Numbered from the stretch's first letter, positions 37,423-46,472 are shown. The stretch is 64,000 nucleotides of DNA from Alphaproteobacteria bacterium (GCA_018000295.1 JAGNKE010000011.1:23683-87682); one strand, 5' to 3'. A program made the numbers and translations. Notes: a model not told the origin generated them from the sequence alone.

Positions 37423-37739
37423 GTCCGGATGATCTTTTCAGTATCGGGCGTATGCTGGCCGCGCTGGTTTTTGTGCTGGCCCTTATGGGCGGGCTGGCTC
37501 TTGTTCTCAAGAGGCTCGGCCTTTCGGGGATTACTCCTCATATTCAAGGAAAAAAGCGGCTTAAAATCATTGAAACCTTGCCGATTGACTCACGGCGACG
37601 CCTTGTTCTCTTCCAGTGCGACGATGAACAGCATCTGGTCGTTCTGGGCCTATCGGGAGAAACCGTCATTAAAACCGGAATCAAGCCCGTCGCTGACTCA
37701 CCCGATGCTGTGGATGCTTCTCAGGAAGCCAATCGTTAA
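37419..37739 (+). CDS. fliO: Flagellar biosynthesis protein FliO
   Basis: The 106-residue protein has one N-terminal membrane helix (MLAALVFVLALMGGLALVL) and the FliO core KRLKIIETLPIDSRRRLVLF. It helps assemble the FliP ring of the export gate. ATGA overlap with the Sel1 gene and 51 bp to fliP support cotranscription. Confidence 0.9.
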   Translation: MSPDDLFSIGRMLAALVFVLALMGGLALVLKRLGLSGITPHIQGKKRLKIIETLPIDSRRRLVLFQCDDEQHLVVLGLSGETVIKTGIKPVADSPDAVDASQEANR

Positions 37740-37790
37740 TCTTTCTTGCCTGGTTTTGAGCGTGTACGATTTTCTTCAGGCAAGCGATTC

Positions 37791-38585
37791 ATGTTTTTTA
37801 ATTATTTCAGCCCGGATGTTCGTTCTGCGCGAGGATTTCATTGTTCTCTGCGTTTTCTGGCTTTTTGTTTTCTTATTGCGCTTGCGTTTTACTGTACGCC
37901 CGCTGTAGCGCAGAATATTTCCATCGATTTCGGTGAAGAGGGCGATGCTACGGCCAGCGGACGGATTATTCAGATCGTTGCGTTGCTGACTGTCCTGTCT
38001 CTTGCTCCTTCTATCCTGATCATGATGACGTGCTTCACGCGGATTGTCATCGTTCTGTCATTTTTGCGGACAGCGATCGGTATCCAGCAAACCCCGCCTA
38101 ATACCGTCATGATTTCACTGGCCCTGTTTCTTACGCTTTTTATTATGACTCCGACACTTCAGGCCGCCTATGATGCCGGGATCAAGCCCCTGATCGACGG
38201 GCATATCGACGAAGTCACGGCTTTTGACAAGACCACCGCGCCGTTCAAAACCTTTATGCTGGCCAATACGCGTCCGAAAGACCTCGATCTTTTTGTGGAG
38301 TTGAGTAAATCCGGCCCGTTCGACTCGCCACAGGCGATCCCGCTTCAGATCGTGATTCCCTCGTTTATGATCTCGGAATTGCACCGCGCATTTGAGATAG
38401 GCTTTATGCTGTTTCTGCCGTTTTTGATTATTGACCTTGTAACCGCCTCCATCCTGATGTCCATGGGCATGATGATGCTTCCGCCCGTGACGGTTTCACT
38501 GCCGTTTAAGATTATTTTCTTTGTCCTCGTGGAGGGTTGGTCGCTGTTGTGCGGGGCACTGGTTCAGAGCTTTGATATACCGTAG
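37791..38585 (+). CDS. fliP: Flagellar export gate protein FliP
   Basis: The product of about 264 residues has a cleavable signal (FLAFCFLIALAFYCTPAVA) and the FliP hallmarks IVALLTVLSLAPSILIMMTCFTR (split by one helix), IVLSFLRTAIGIQQTPPNT and the LLPPVTVSLPFK-like MMLPPVTVSLPFKII end. I chose ATG 37791. A TTG at 37746 would lengthen it. Its 3' end overlaps the convergent small membrane gene by 74 bp. Confidence 0.95.
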   Translation: MFFNYFSPDVRSARGFHCSLRFLAFCFLIALAFYCTPAVAQNISIDFGEEGDATASGRIIQIVALLTVLSLAPSILIMMTCFTRIVIVLSFLRTAIGIQQTPPNTVMISLALFLTLFIMTPTLQAAYDAGIKPLIDGHIDEVTAFDKTTAPFKTFMLANTRPKDLDLFVELSKSGPFDSPQAIPLQIVIPSFMISELHRAFEIGFMLFLPFLIIDLVTASILMSMGMMMLPPVTVSLPFKIIFFVLVEGWSLLCGALVQSFDIP

Positions 38586-38820
38586 TCTTTCTTGTAAGAC
38601 TAGAAAGTGTCAAAAAAACAGCCGCAATCGTTATTATTAACAAGAAGAGCAAAATGGTTATTTGTGAGTCTTTTCTCTTATTGATTAGTTGCCGTTGGTA
38701 CTCGTAAAATATAATGGATTGCATATCATCTTCGCTGTGCGAAGCATCAGGTTCAGGGCTTGCCTGTTTGTTCTGCTCCGCCTGTCGTTTTTTTCTCAAC
38801 GGTTTCCGACTTATAGCCAT
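38512..38820 (-). CDS. Small single-pass membrane protein
   Basis: The 102-residue product has a basic, polar N-terminus (MAISRKPLRKKRQAEQNKQ), one strong membrane helix (ITILLFLLIITIAAVFLTL, about 55-73) and a proline-rich end. An AAGGA box eight bases before the ATG supports it. It overlaps the 3' end of the large TPR gene by 68 bp and the end of fliP by 74 bp, an unusually cramped arrangement. I recognise no family, and a start further in at 38724 is possible. Confidence 0.5.
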   Translation of the reverse strand: MAISRKPLRKKRQAEQNKQASPEPDASHSEDDMQSIIFYEYQRQLINKRKDSQITILLFLLIITIAAVFLTLSSLTRKTTVYQSSEPVPRTTATNPPRGQRK

Positions 38821-41800
38821 CTAAAAAATCCTTAAATAAATCCACTTCCGAGACCACGGATAATAATGTCTCCCGGTCAGCAAGAACCGTGTTGCGCCGA
38901 GGGCGCGTAATTACCTCGAACTGATGGGCCATGGAAGATGTCGCCATCAGCTTGTGATATTTTTCGCGTAAATTGGCAATGGCGATCCGGTCGTTCGAAA
39001 GGTTGAGCGCTACAGCCAGATTCATAATAACCTGTGCCTGCTTTTCCGTCAAAGTTCCATCCGCCCCGGGCCTCTGGTCCTCCAGCACCTGATTGAGCGC
39101 GTCGGCGGCCTCCGCCCAATAGCCAGCCTGCCAGGAGATATCGGCCCGAAGGCGGTTGACATCGGGGGCGGCGCTTATATTCTTCAGCAAAGCCAGAGCC
39201 TGCTCGGGTTGATTGTCCTGCGCTAAAGCGCGGCTCCGCAGCAGGGTCATTGCGCGGACCGTTTCCTCCTTTTCCAGGCCTTCGGGGATCAGGCCAAGGG
39301 ATTCCTGCATTTTACCTAAGGTCTGCATGGCCTTTTGCGGCTGGCGATCAAGAAGATAAATTGATGCTAATCTTTTGGCGACCTGCAGTTTTTCCTCACC
39401 TTTCAGTCGGTGGTTGACCTGATTTTCCAGTAATTTTGCTGCACGGGCCAAGAGGTCGGCGTTGACCAGATGTTCGGCAAGATTGCGGACCAAACGGTCG
39501 CCGGGTTCTCCGGGCGGGGTCAGTTCGGTGAATTGCTCGTACAGCGCCACGGCATCGAGGGCGCTGAGCTTTTTGAGATCGGCCCCGAGGAAAAGATCGG
39601 TGAAGGTCTTGCTCATATCCGCGGATACCCGACGCCCGAGTTCCGTTTCTCCGGCGACTTCAGAGGCATCGCGCATAATACCGAGCCCTTTAACGTATTC
39701 TTTTTTCTTGAAATAGGCGTTGCCGAGCCAGTAATTGACCAGAGCCTCGACCTCGTCGCCCCGCCAAGCGTAACGCAGCCTTTCGAGGCGGTCGATCGCT
39801 TTTTCATTGGTAATCGTCCCCTCCTCATCCAGCAGGCGCGTGATGGCCAACCCGGATTTGACGCGGAAATAATCATCCTTTCCTGTTTCCAGTTCCTTCC
39901 AGATATCGAGCGCCTTCTGCTTCTGACCTTTCTGACGGGCGGATTCCCCGCGCAGATAGGATAAAGCGGCGCGCATGGGCTCGTCCAATTCGTCCTTGTA
40001 GTACTCGACGAGGGCCAGAAGCTCGTCGGCCTTATCGATCCGGCCCGCCCGGAGCAGGACTTCGGAGAGAACAAGGGCCACACGGCGGCTAACGAGGCCG
40101 GGATATTCATAGAAAGCGGCGAGATTTTCGGGCAGGACGTTTATGGCCTGCTGCCAGTCGCCAAGATCGGCCAGGACGTATGCTTTCCAGTATCCGATTT
40201 CCTGATAGGGTTTGAGTTCCTCGCGCTGGAGGTCGGCCAAAGCAACATCGGTCTTGCCGTCAAAGGCATTGGCCATGCCGCGCAGTGCGATAAATTCAGG
40301 ATTTTTTTTGATATCCGGCAGTTCCTGTCCGGCGAAATTCAGGAAACCCAAAGCTTCGGCGCCCATACCGCTCAGGAGATAGGCCTTGGCCAAGGCGATT
40401 AAATCTTCGGCGCGGGAAGCCTTGGTGTATTCGGGCAATGAAGCCAAAACTATATTTTTATTTTGCTCAAGGGAGTCGTAGGGAATTCTCTGCCACTCCG
40501 CGAAGTTGAAAATGCGCGGGCCAAAGTCGGCCGATGCAGAACCCTTGTAGGGCGAAGGCGGGCCGCCCGTATCTGACGAAGCGCTGCCGATGGTTTTTTG
40601 CGGCAGCAGTGCCAGACCGCCTGGACGGGAAATTTCCACTCCCTGTTCTGTCAAATCGACGTTCAGGTCATCTACTTTGGGAAAAACGGCTAGTCCCACG
40701 ATGGAGCGCAGCAGAGTGAAATCCACGAAATCCTGCGCCGGACCTGTATATTGCTCGGCATTTTTAACTGTGACGATTTTTAGCGTCTGACCCGTGAGCG
40801 GGTCCGTCATTTCCAGAATGGAACCGGGTTCCTTGAGGGGCAAGATCAGCTTTCCGCCGCGGGAAAAGTTTCCGCCGCGGGTGATGCGCTCGGGCTCTAC
40901 CGGGGTCAATTTGAGTTCCTGCTTGTCGAAAATAACCTTCCACGATAATTCGCCGCCCTTGGCTTTCACCTGATAGCCTGCGGGCATCGAAGTTCTGTAG
41001 GCGCGGCCGCCTTCGAGCGGCTGGTCTTGCATTTCCGCAAAGATATAGGGCGTCCTGCTGTTGACGACCGGCTTGAGGTGCCCGGAATCCCGGTCGGTGA
41101 CGAACCAGAGGTCGCCCATATTCTCAAACACAGCCAGTCCGACAGACGCCGTTGAGGTTACGGTGAGGACGTGCAACGCCGCCGGATCGATCTCAAGCTT
41201 GGGAGGGGTTGGTTCGGCTTTCGGCGGCGAAGGCTGAGGTGTCGGCTGAGGCTGAGGCTGAGGCTGAGGCTGAAGTTGCGCTTGCGGCTCGGGCTGGGGT
41301 TGCGGCGGGGTCAGCTTTGCCTGCTCCGGCGGTTTGGCCTGCTGCGCCGTTTCCGGGACCAGTGAAAATTTCAGGCCGTTTTTCGCCGTGTTTTCGGTTC
41401 CGATGGCCGGAGTCTCGGTTGGTGTCATTTCTTCCGGCGGGCTGGAATGGGGAAGTTCCTTCGGCGGCTCGGTTTTGACCTGTTCAACTTTTTGCGGCAA
41501 GGGTGGGGTTTCTTCCGGCTTTTCAGAGGCTTTGGCCGGAGGTTCCTCTGTTTTGGCTTCGGCGGCAGGTTTTTCCGCTACGGGTTCAGGTTTCTTTTCC
41601 GGTGTGGCGTCCGCTTGTTTCGGCGGTTCCTTTTCGGATTCAGGCTTTTTTTCCGGTTCTTTCTTTTCCGGGGCGGCTTTTGCATCTTGCTTCGGCGGAT
41701 TATAGATATCGACGACCACGCGGCTATTGGCCAGCGCAAAGGCCTTGACCTTGCTGTCCTCCGGGACAATCATGGAGACTGTCAGGGGATCGTTCTTGAT

Positions 41801-42070
41801 GACCCGGAACCCTGTGACATTCTCCAGCTTTGAGGAATCAAAGCCTGATAAATCCGTCCGTCCCGCTTCCTTGAAACGGATGATCAGAAGTTTTTCATGG
41901 CTTTCGTCGATCGTGTATTCCACCGCGCGGCCCCAATCGAAGACCACGCGTGAGTAATCTTCATGCGCCCCCGATCTCACCGCAATTTTTTGCTGAGCAA
42001 GAGCCGTCCGGGGGTACGCAAGAGAGAAACAAAGAGACAAAACTGAAAAGCCAAAGAACAATCTTTTCAT
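38753..42070 (-). CDS. Giant periplasmic protein with AMIN-like domain, proline-rich linker and TPR repeats
   Basis: The 1105-residue protein has a signal peptide (MKRLFFGFSVLSLCFSL, cleavage near AQQ), an AMIN-like beta domain about 30-130 (EDYSRVVFDW, VVVDIYN), and a linker rich in Pro, Glu, Lys and Gln from about 130 to 300 with a PQPQP run. A beta-rich segment follows, then TPR-like helices to the C-terminus. AMIN domains target septal or periplasmic peptidoglycan. It follows two MotB-like genes on the same strand, which suggests a motor-accessory scaffold. Confidence 0.75.
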   Translation of the reverse strand: MKRLFFGFSVLSLCFSLAYPRTALAQQKIAVRSGAHEDYSRVVFDWGRAVEYTIDESHEKLLIIRFKEAGRTDLSGFDSSKLENVTGFRVIKNDPLTVSMIVPEDSKVKAFALANSRVVVDIYNPPKQDAKAAPEKKEPEKKPESEKEPPKQADATPEKKPEPVAEKPAAEAKTEEPPAKASEKPEETPPLPQKVEQVKTEPPKELPHSSPPEEMTPTETPAIGTENTAKNGLKFSLVPETAQQAKPPEQAKLTPPQPQPEPQAQLQPQPQPQPQPTPQPSPPKAEPTPPKLEIDPAALHVLTVTSTASVGLAVFENMGDLWFVTDRDSGHLKPVVNSRTPYIFAEMQDQPLEGGRAYRTSMPAGYQVKAKGGELSWKVIFDKQELKLTPVEPERITRGGNFSRGGKLILPLKEPGSILEMTDPLTGQTLKIVTVKNAEQYTGPAQDFVDFTLLRSIVGLAVFPKVDDLNVDLTEQGVEISRPGGLALLPQKTIGSASSDTGGPPSPYKGSASADFGPRIFNFAEWQRIPYDSLEQNKNIVLASLPEYTKASRAEDLIALAKAYLLSGMGAEALGFLNFAGQELPDIKKNPEFIALRGMANAFDGKTDVALADLQREELKPYQEIGYWKAYVLADLGDWQQAINVLPENLAAFYEYPGLVSRRVALVLSEVLLRAGRIDKADELLALVEYYKDELDEPMRAALSYLRGESARQKGQKQKALDIWKELETGKDDYFRVKSGLAITRLLDEEGTITNEKAIDRLERLRYAWRGDEVEALVNYWLGNAYFKKKEYVKGLGIMRDASEVAGETELGRRVSADMSKTFTDLFLGADLKKLSALDAVALYEQFTELTPPGEPGDRLVRNLAEHLVNADLLARAAKLLENQVNHRLKGEEKLQVAKRLASIYLLDRQPQKAMQTLGKMQESLGLIPEGLEKEETVRAMTLLRSRALAQDNQPEQALALLKNISAAPDVNRLRADISWQAGYWAEAADALNQVLEDQRPGADGTLTEKQAQVIMNLAVALNLSNDRIAIANLREKYHKLMATSSMAHQFEVITRPRRNTVLADRETLLSVVSEVDLFKDFLDGYKSETVEKKTTGGAEQTGKP

Positions 42071-42127
42071 CGCTTCAGGTTGCCACAGGTGTCCCCTGCG
42101 GTCCAGAGGGTTTGCCGTTTCATCCCG

Positions 42128-42928
42128 TCAGGGTTGCTCGATCATCAGCAATTCGCGCTCGAGGCCGTTATCGCGCAAAATGATGATATCGACACGCCCG
42201 GATGCGTTTGCCCCCTCCTCGCTGCGGGCGCTGGAGAGGCCGCGCACCAAGATTTCCTTGCCGTAGCCGTTTTCACGCAGAAAGGCGGCGATTTGCGCGG
42301 CCTGACCAAGCGATGACGCCCAGCCGTCCGCGTTTACCGCCTGAGGGGCCGGACCTGACTGCGGCGCATGGCCGACGACCTCTATGCGGTTTTTGATCCG
42401 GGCCAGAATATCGGTCAACGTGATCAGGGCCGCACGGCTCTCCGCCTTGCGCTCGGGAGAGGCGCTCTCCACGATTATGTCATTCGACAAGGACACAATC
42501 AGACGGTCGCCCTGCTGCGCGATGGCGTAGTCGGTTATCTCCTGCTTTTCGTAGGCTTGCTCGATCAACCCCCTGAGATAAGGCAGGCCCAACGCCCGCG
42601 AGAGATCGAGCTTGTCGATACTGATCGTGTCTTGCGGTCCGGCGTTATAAGGCTTCGAGAAGGTTTTCGTAAACTCGCTGCTGAGGGAGGCCGAGAGTTC
42701 GTTCCACTTGTCCTCCTCGGGCACCGACATGGCATAAGTCAGCACGAAAAAGGTGAGCATCAGCGCCACGACATCGGTGATGGTGATCAACCAGAGCTTG
42801 ACCTCCTCCTCGATCGGGTCGATCTCCTGCACATATTTTGAATAGCCTTGAAAAGACTTCTGTTGCTTTTGATCCGTGCGGGGAAATGCAGATACCACAT
42901 TGCCTCCGGATTCTTCGGATTCGCTCAT
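42128..42928 (-). CDS. MotB/PomB-like motor protein with retained proton-carrying Asp
   Basis: The 266-residue protein has one membrane helix with the MotB/PomB pattern LITITDVVALMLTFFVLTYAM. Asp52 stands where the essential ion-carrying Asp lies in stators. The C-terminal part (IEVVGHAPQSG, then ILVRGLSSAR) is OmpA-like and probably binds peptidoglycan. No motA is next to it. It overlaps the following MotB-like gene by four bases, and the large TPR gene follows after 57 bp. Confidence 0.8.
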   Translation of the reverse strand: MSESEESGGNVVSAFPRTDQKQQKSFQGYSKYVQEIDPIEEEVKLWLITITDVVALMLTFFVLTYAMSVPEEDKWNELSASLSSEFTKTFSKPYNAGPQDTISIDKLDLSRALGLPYLRGLIEQAYEKQEITDYAIAQQGDRLIVSLSNDIIVESASPERKAESRAALITLTDILARIKNRIEVVGHAPQSGPAPQAVNADGWASSLGQAAQIAAFLRENGYGKEILVRGLSSARSEEGANASGRVDIIILRDNGLERELLMIEQP

Positions 42929-43584
42929 AGCTCCTCCGACTCCGGCTGTTTCTGTGCGGCCCGAAAGGGTTCATAGCGCACAAAGTAAATATCTATGAAG
43001 CCGTTTTCTCCCCTTTGCAGTCCTGAACTCAGAAGCGTTTTCGGAATTCCCATCTCTTCGAGTTTTTGGGCGAACCCGGTGACCGTTTCGAGCTTTTTCT
43101 GAAAACCTTCCGGGTCGGATTTCGTCATGTCCGCCGGATCCTGCGGGATGCTGAGAAGCATATCCATACGATAAGGAATTCCGCGGTTCTGCGTTTGCAG
43201 AAGGGCCACCAGCGTGGGGACAAAGTTGCCCTGTCTGCCGCCACTTTCTTCCGTGTACTCTATCCCCCTTGCGAAGGAACTCACAGGCAGGCGTATCCTC
43301 ATCATATTGCCGAGACGGTTGCGCTTGGCTTGCACGTCGGTGAGGTTTGTTACAAAAAGCGATTCTATCCGTTCAAGGGAGTCCCCCTCGCCTTTCAGGG
43401 CGATTTCGACAAATTCGTTCAACGGCGCCTGACCCTGCTCCTTGGTTTTTCCTGAAAAGGCGACAGAGAGGCTCCGCATCACCGGGCTGGCCTTCGACTG
43501 GTCAAAGCCGGATTTGCTGTTCATGATGATGAAAAAGGACAGCAGCATCAGGAACAAGGACAGGGCGAGGTATTGATTGGCCAT
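42925..43584 (-). CDS. MotB-like membrane protein lacking the conserved Asp
   Basis: The 219-residue protein has a single N-terminal helix (YLALSLFLMLLSFFIIMNS) that aligns with that of the neighbouring MotB-like protein, but Ser9 stands at the position of the ion-carrying Asp. A plug-like SKASPVMRSLSVAFSG follows. The periplasmic part has no OmpA signature I can see. It starts the unit after the terminator at 43632-43668 and overlaps the next gene by four bases. It may be a non-conducting stator-associated subunit. Confidence 0.65.
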   Translation of the reverse strand: MANQYLALSLFLMLLSFFIIMNSKSGFDQSKASPVMRSLSVAFSGKTKEQGQAPLNEFVEIALKGEGDSLERIESLFVTNLTDVQAKRNRLGNMMRIRLPVSSFARGIEYTEESGGRQGNFVPTLVALLQTQNRGIPYRMDMLLSIPQDPADMTKSDPEGFQKKLETVTGFAQKLEEMGIPKTLLSSGLQRGENGFIDIYFVRYEPFRAAQKQPESEEL

Positions 43585-43631
43585 AGCGAATCGCAGAGAA
43601 ATATTCGAACTTCCCTAAAGAATATATCCGA

Positions 43632-43668
43632 TGGAAAAAAAAAGCGAACCGTAAACGATTCGCTTTAT
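43632..43668 (-). terminator. Intrinsic terminator after cheZ
   Basis: The stem AAAGCGAA / TTCGCTTT with a ten-base loop is followed on the minus strand by a run of nine T. It lies 50 bp past the cheZ stop and separates cheY-cheZ from the MotB-like unit. Confidence 0.88.
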
Positions 43669-43715
43669 AGTGCTGGAAGTAAACTTTAGAAAAAACTCAG
43701 TTCAGCGACTTAGAA

Positions 43716-44330
43716 TTACTGGCCGTCAAGTTCCGCAAGGAGCTTGTCGATTTCGTCCTGAGAGACGGCCTGCGGCGGAAGCTGCGGTCCGTTCAGCAGT
43801 CTGGCATCCCCAACCCGTTTGTCCTCATTGTCTCCCGTTCCGGCGGCTTTATCGCCGAGAAGGGAAATCAAATGGCCGACCCGCTCCTCAATATCCGTGA
43901 GGGTTCTGACCACCTTCCTGATGCGCTGCCCGGTGATATCCTGGAACGAGCAGGCTTCAAAAATCTTCATCACTTCATCGTTAATCCTGTTGGCGTGATC
44001 TCCGCCCAGTTCTCCTGCGGCGGTTTGTATTCCATCGCAAGCGTCCATGATTGTGGCTGTGGCTTGTGCGGTCGCCTCGACGACGGCGTCCAGTTCGTCG
44101 GTGGCGGTCGGGATATCCTTCGTGCGGATATCGCCGGGGCGGGCCATTCCAATTTCACGGCGTGAATCCTCGATAACCTTTTTCAGATCCACAAGTTCCT
44201 GAAAGACCGATTCACGGGTCAGGCCGCCGGCCTTTTCGACCTTATCGAGCATCGAGCCGATGATTTTCACCAGCTTGTCGCGCTTGGATGTGCCCTCTTC
44301 CGGCTGCTTTACTGCAAGATTTTCACTCAT
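43716..44330 (-). CDS. cheZ: CheY phosphatase CheZ
   Basis: The 204-residue protein has the CheZ four-helix pattern. The catalytic segment FEACSFQDITGQRIRKV near residue 125 carries the Gln that activates water for CheY-P hydrolysis. The C-terminal peptide VSQDEIDKLLAEL binds CheY. It is the second gene after cheY, 30 bp apart, and a terminator follows. The same peptide pattern occurs in FliM of this window. Confidence 0.92.
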   Translation of the reverse strand: MSENLAVKQPEEGTSKRDKLVKIIGSMLDKVEKAGGLTRESVFQELVDLKKVIEDSRREIGMARPGDIRTKDIPTATDELDAVVEATAQATATIMDACDGIQTAAGELGGDHANRINDEVMKIFEACSFQDITGQRIRKVVRTLTDIEERVGHLISLLGDKAAGTGDNEDKRVGDARLLNGPQLPPQAVSQDEIDKLLAELDGQ

Positions 44331-44360
44331 CTTTATACGCCCTCTCGGCAGATATATTTC

Positions 44361-44750
44361 TTAAAACTCGCCCAGAACAGAGGCGATCTTGGTTTTCAGG
44401 GTTTCCGCGTTGAACGGCTTGACGATGTAGTTGTTTACCCCGGCCTGCTTGGCGGCGACGACGTTTTCCGTCTTGCTTTCGGCCGTGACCATAATAAATG
44501 GCACGTTCTTGAAGGCCGCCTCGGACGCCCTGACCTGCTTGAGCAGTTCGAGGCCGGTCATCGGCTCCATATTCCAGTCAGAAATCACGAGGCCGTACTC
44601 CTTGGCCTTGATTTTTTCAAGGGCGGCTGTGCCGTCCGTGGCCTCATCGACATTGTTGAAACCCAGCTGCTTGAGCAGGTTTTTGATAATCCTGAGCATC
44701 GTCGTATAATCATCCACGATCAGGATGTTGATGTTCTTGTTTACAGACAC
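44361..44750 (-). CDS. cheY: Chemotaxis response regulator CheY
   Basis: The 129-residue single receiver domain has the acidic pair in ILIVDDYTTM, the phospho-acceptor Asp in LVISDWNMEPM near 60, and the switch Thr/Lys in FIMVTAESK and YIVKPF. I start it at GTG 44750 because AAGGAG lies seven bases upstream. A longer frame from 44873 adds unrelated residues. A CtrA half-site is about 90 bp upstream. Confidence 0.93.
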   Translation of the reverse strand: MSVNKNINILIVDDYTTMLRIIKNLLKQLGFNNVDEATDGTAALEKIKAKEYGLVISDWNMEPMTGLELLKQVRASEAAFKNVPFIMVTAESKTENVVAAKQAGVNNYIVKPFNAETLKTKIASVLGEF

Positions 44751-44835
44751 GTTCAGTCTCCTTGAATTTCCAGCAGAGAAAAGTTTGACGCAGCGTTGAA
44801 AAAAATGACCTTCCGTAAGCGCATTATGGCGGGAA

Positions 44836-44843
44836 ATGGTTAA
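44836..44843 (-). promoter_or_regulatory. CtrA half-site upstream of cheY
   Basis: On the minus strand the sequence reads TTAACCAT, the CtrA half-site consensus, about 90 bp before the cheY GTG. There is no second TTAA at the right distance, so it is a single half-site. Confidence 0.25.
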
Positions 44844-44952
44844 CGCAAGGTAAGCAGAGGAAAAAAATCTCAATACATTTTAGAGGGAATTTCGATTTCT
44901 GAAAGGCCTGTCCCGCTTTTTCTTAAGAAGAATATCCGGGTATGCACTTTTT

Positions 44953-45726
44953 TTATTGACCCGGCGGAAGTTCGGGAAGCTGCTTCTGTTCGGCCAGCAT
45001 AATGGTGACTGTTCTGGCCCGTTCCGGATTCATCGCGGCCAAAATCGGGGACATCTTGCGCTCCGACATATTGCCCATCACGTCCACCAATATATCGATA
45101 TCAAGCGTGTCGAATATGCGGGCGGCGTCCTTGGGTTTCATGTTCTCGTAGACTTTTACGAGGCTCATGACGCGGTTCTTTTCTTCATCTGACTGCTGCT
45201 TGAGGAGGCCTTCGATTTCCTCCTTAAGTTTCGAAAGCTCCTTATATTTACGGTCCAGTTCCTGCTCGGCCGCCTTCATGAGGGCTTCGCGGGCCTTGAG
45301 TTCCTTTTCAAGGTCGTCGAGGCGTACGCGGCGCTCGGCCATATCGCCGATGACATCCTTCTTGGCATCAGACAGATCGACGGCGGAATCCCCCGCATCC
45401 TTCCATTCCGGCATCTGGGCGGCGTTGTCCTCGTAAACCAAAGGCGTTTTATTTCCTGAAGATTCCGGTTTTGGTGTTTCCTCTTTGGATTCCTGAGTTT
45501 TTTCAGGGTTCTCAGGGGGATGCGCGGGATCAGGGGTTTCCGGCTTATGTTCTTCCGCAGGAGTTTCCGCAGGCTTGGCTTCAGGAGGATGCGCCGCTTC
45601 TTCGGCATAGGCCGCGCCGGAGAGGCTGCGAAGGCCCGTGACCACTTCCGCAAGCTTGAGGGAAAAGGTCAGAAGGCAGACGATCATCAAGGCCGGAAGG
45701 ATTTTATACGGGTCGAACGCCGCCAT
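44953..45726 (-). CDS. motE: MotE-like flagellar chaperone protein (MgtE_N-type domain)
   Basis: The 257-residue protein has one N-terminal membrane helix (KILPALMIVCLLTFSLKL), a long Pro/Glu/Lys-rich linker (about 45-110), a coiled coil (about 125-180) and a C-terminal domain KPKDAARIFDTLDIDILVDV typical of MgtE_N/MotE proteins. MotE supports motor function in the periplasm as MotC partner in rhizobia. It overlaps the DUF6468 gene by one base and is part of the fliM unit. Confidence 0.85.
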   Translation of the reverse strand: MAAFDPYKILPALMIVCLLTFSLKLAEVVTGLRSLSGAAYAEEAAHPPEAKPAETPAEEHKPETPDPAHPPENPEKTQESKEETPKPESSGNKTPLVYEDNAAQMPEWKDAGDSAVDLSDAKKDVIGDMAERRVRLDDLEKELKAREALMKAAEQELDRKYKELSKLKEEIEGLLKQQSDEEKNRVMSLVKVYENMKPKDAARIFDTLDIDILVDVMGNMSERKMSPILAAMNPERARTVTIMLAEQKQLPELPPGQ

Positions 45727-46472
45727 CAGGTGCGGCCCCCGTTTGCGGCCTTACGCCTGTTTTTCAACAAAGCTTCATAGAGTTCACGTTCGGCCTGACT
45801 TTGCAAGGCGGGCGGGATCGGCATATCGTCGTCGGATATATCCCCCCACTCCTCTTTCTGTGCCTCAAAGACATCAACAAAGCCCTCGCGCATTTTTCCG
45901 GCTGAAGACGGTCTTTGGGCCAAGGGCGCCGCGTCCAGTTCGCGGTCCTGAATGAAAAAGGAGGGGAAACTCTCAGCGGGTTTGTCTTTTGCCTGCGGTG
46001 TCGGCGCGGGTGCGGTTGAGGCCTTTGCAATCGGAGCGACCGGGCGCACGGAAGCGGGTTCAGGCTCAAGCTCCGGCTCCTCGATAAAGCGTTTCTGCTG
46101 GCGGGCGAGATAGGGCGTTTTCGAGTCCATGCCTTCGGCGATCTTGCGGTTTTTTCCCGCCAGTTCCTCCAGACGATTGGCCATATTATTACTGGCCTCA
46201 TTGACCATTTTCAGGTCGTCGGCAGCGGCCTTGGCTTCCCTGATCATGACTTCAAGGCTTTCGGCCTCAAGGGTGCCGACGTGCTTGAGATTTTTTATCG
46301 CCTGCTCGGCCTGGGAGATGCTGGCAATCAGTTTTCCGACCACACGCTCAAAATCGTCGCGATGTTCGCGGAAGCTGCTGAGGCTGGAATATAAACGCAT
46401 GGTAAAAAAAATCGTCGCGGCCAGAAGACCGACGATCAGCATATCCAGCAAAAGGGCGAGGACTTCGGACAT
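45726..46472 (-). CDS. DUF6468 flagellar-operon protein
   Basis: The 248-residue protein has an N-terminal membrane helix (ALLLDMLIVGLLAATIFFTM), a coiled-coil region (about 30-110) and a Pro-rich polar tail (about 115-230). The pattern matches DUF6468, found next to fliM and motE in alphaproteobacteria. It overlaps fliM and motE by single bases, so the three genes are coupled. The role is unknown. Similarity in shape to the flagellar-positioning protein PflI is only a suggestion. Confidence 0.75.
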   Translation of the reverse strand: MSEVLALLLDMLIVGLLAATIFFTMRLYSSLSSFREHRDDFERVVGKLIASISQAEQAIKNLKHVGTLEAESLEVMIREAKAAADDLKMVNEASNNMANRLEELAGKNRKIAEGMDSKTPYLARQQKRFIEEPELEPEPASVRPVAPIAKASTAPAPTPQAKDKPAESFPSFFIQDRELDAAPLAQRPSSAGKMREGFVDVFEAQKEEWGDISDDDMPIPPALQSQAERELYEALLKNRRKAANGGRT

